From Thermaerobacter sp. FW80 (GTDB taxonomy: Bacteria > Bacillota > Sulfobacillia > Thermaerobacterales > Thermaerobacteraceae): a DNA stretch of 64,000 nt. The notes under the pieces are model-generated. The model ran no database searches, was not told the DNA's origin, and saw only the letters and a program-made list of their open reading frames with translations. The stretch is from positions 1 through 64,000 of the forward strand of contig NZ_CP037896.1 of NCBI RefSeq assembly GCF_004634385.1, in the 5' to 3' direction. The position numbers and the translations under genes are program-made. Below are positions 63,689 to 64,000 of this stretch, one piece after another (within the stretch, counting starts at the first letter, position 1; every line of letters begins with the position of its first letter).

Positions 63689-64000
63689 TTATGCGGTGCT
63701 CAATGGGTCCTCGATATGAAGTGCGGCTACCTCCGCAACTGCGCGATAGTCCTTCACGTTGTGCGTAACGAGGACGGCTCCTTCGGTCAAGGCGGTCGCC
63801 GCGATAAGGGCATCAGGCAAGCGCAGTTTGCGTCCCCGTTGTGCGACGCGTCGGCGAAGTTCACCAGCCTTTTCCGCGATGACCTCGTCCACGTCAACGA
63901 TGATGCCGTTAGCGAGAAAGTTGTTGATCCGGGTTCGGTCGTCTTCGGTAAGCCGGGGGTGGGACAGGAGTTCTGCCTTGGTTACGACAGAAAAAAGCAA
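63689..64000 (-). CDS. vapC: VapC-like toxin (copy B, cut by the window end)
   Basis: C-terminal 103 codons of the gene that is complete at 12005-12412. Confidence 0.85.
   Translation of the reverse strand: MLFSVVTKAELLSHPRLTEDDRTRINNFLANGIIVDVDEVIAEKAGELRRRVAQRGRKLRLPDALIAATALTEGAVLVTHNVKDYRAVAEVAALHIEDPLSTA

Larger units (their letters stand above)
51679..64000. repeat. Terminal redundancy, copy B (intact version)
   Basis: This copy keeps full-length frames for the ABC permease, TetR regulator and both DDE transposases that are frameshifted in copy A, so it should be used for annotation. It ends inside the vapC gene because the window stops there; copy A continues through that gene at 12005-12412. 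Confidence 0.9.

Overview
The window is GC-rich DNA that looks like a plasmid of a high-GC, possibly thermophilic Bacillota (a Symbiobacterium- or Thermaerobacter-like host is my guess; no rRNA or other marker fixes it). It carries ParA and ParB, two replication initiators with in-gene iterons, a replication-relaxation family protein, toxin-antitoxin pairs and many insertion sequences.

Bases 1-12316 and 51679-64000 are the same sequence. The repeat period is about 51,684 bp, so the window is best read as a circular replicon of about 51.68 kb written 1.24 times. The first copy ('copy A') has 12 one- or two-base indels before base 3,700 that break four genes intact in the second copy ('copy B'), the pattern of an unpolished contig end. 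Copy B is the reference version.

Layout, going round the circle. (1) 50.6-53.0 kb (= start of copy A): ABC exporter and its TetR regulator behind a TetR-type operator; the TetR gene is cut by IS DNA. (2) 53.0-56.9 kb (= 1.3-5.2): two DDE transposases and an IS256 fragment. (3) 57.1-60.5 kb (= 5.5-8.8): a 1119-residue membrane-anchored KAP P-loop NTPase, a defence candidate. (4) 61-64 kb (= 9.4-12.9): DUF6504-like protein, small membrane protein, AbrB-PIN toxin-antitoxin pair, Xer-type recombinase, VapC with an HTH antitoxin. (5) 13.4-18.1 kb: membrane-anchored thermonuclease gene split by an IS607 element, which itself took an IS256 copy; the gene can be reconstructed exactly. (6) 18.5-27.9 kb: cobalamin genes (cobC-like, cbiB, cobT, broken cobQ) interrupted by ISLre2, a TnpB element and IS256. 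(7) 29.2-30.2 kb: diverged tyrosine recombinase. (8) 30.9-38.2 kb: plasmid core: parA plus a Thr/Asp-rich protein with two ribbon-helix-helix-like modules, rep1-parB, and rep2 with apparent antisense RNA control. (9) 38.3-42.3 kb: TnpB-like element, a three-cluster array of 11-bp TGGGCCCA repeats, an AT-rich island and the replication-relaxation gene. (10) 43.9-50.6 kb: two IS256 copies, a lipase-like hydrolase, another IS256-family element inside a TnpB remnant, and a truncated membrane protein.

The most notable signals concern maintenance. Both rep genes contain palindromic repeats whose spacing ignores the reading frame, so they look like origins embedded in coding sequence. The 40.2-40.5 kb array (5+6+5 repeats on an 11-bp pitch with equal 43-bp spacers) looks like a plasmid centromere, and the RHH-like protein encoded with ParA is a natural candidate to bind it. 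These links are inference; the repeats themselves are directly visible.
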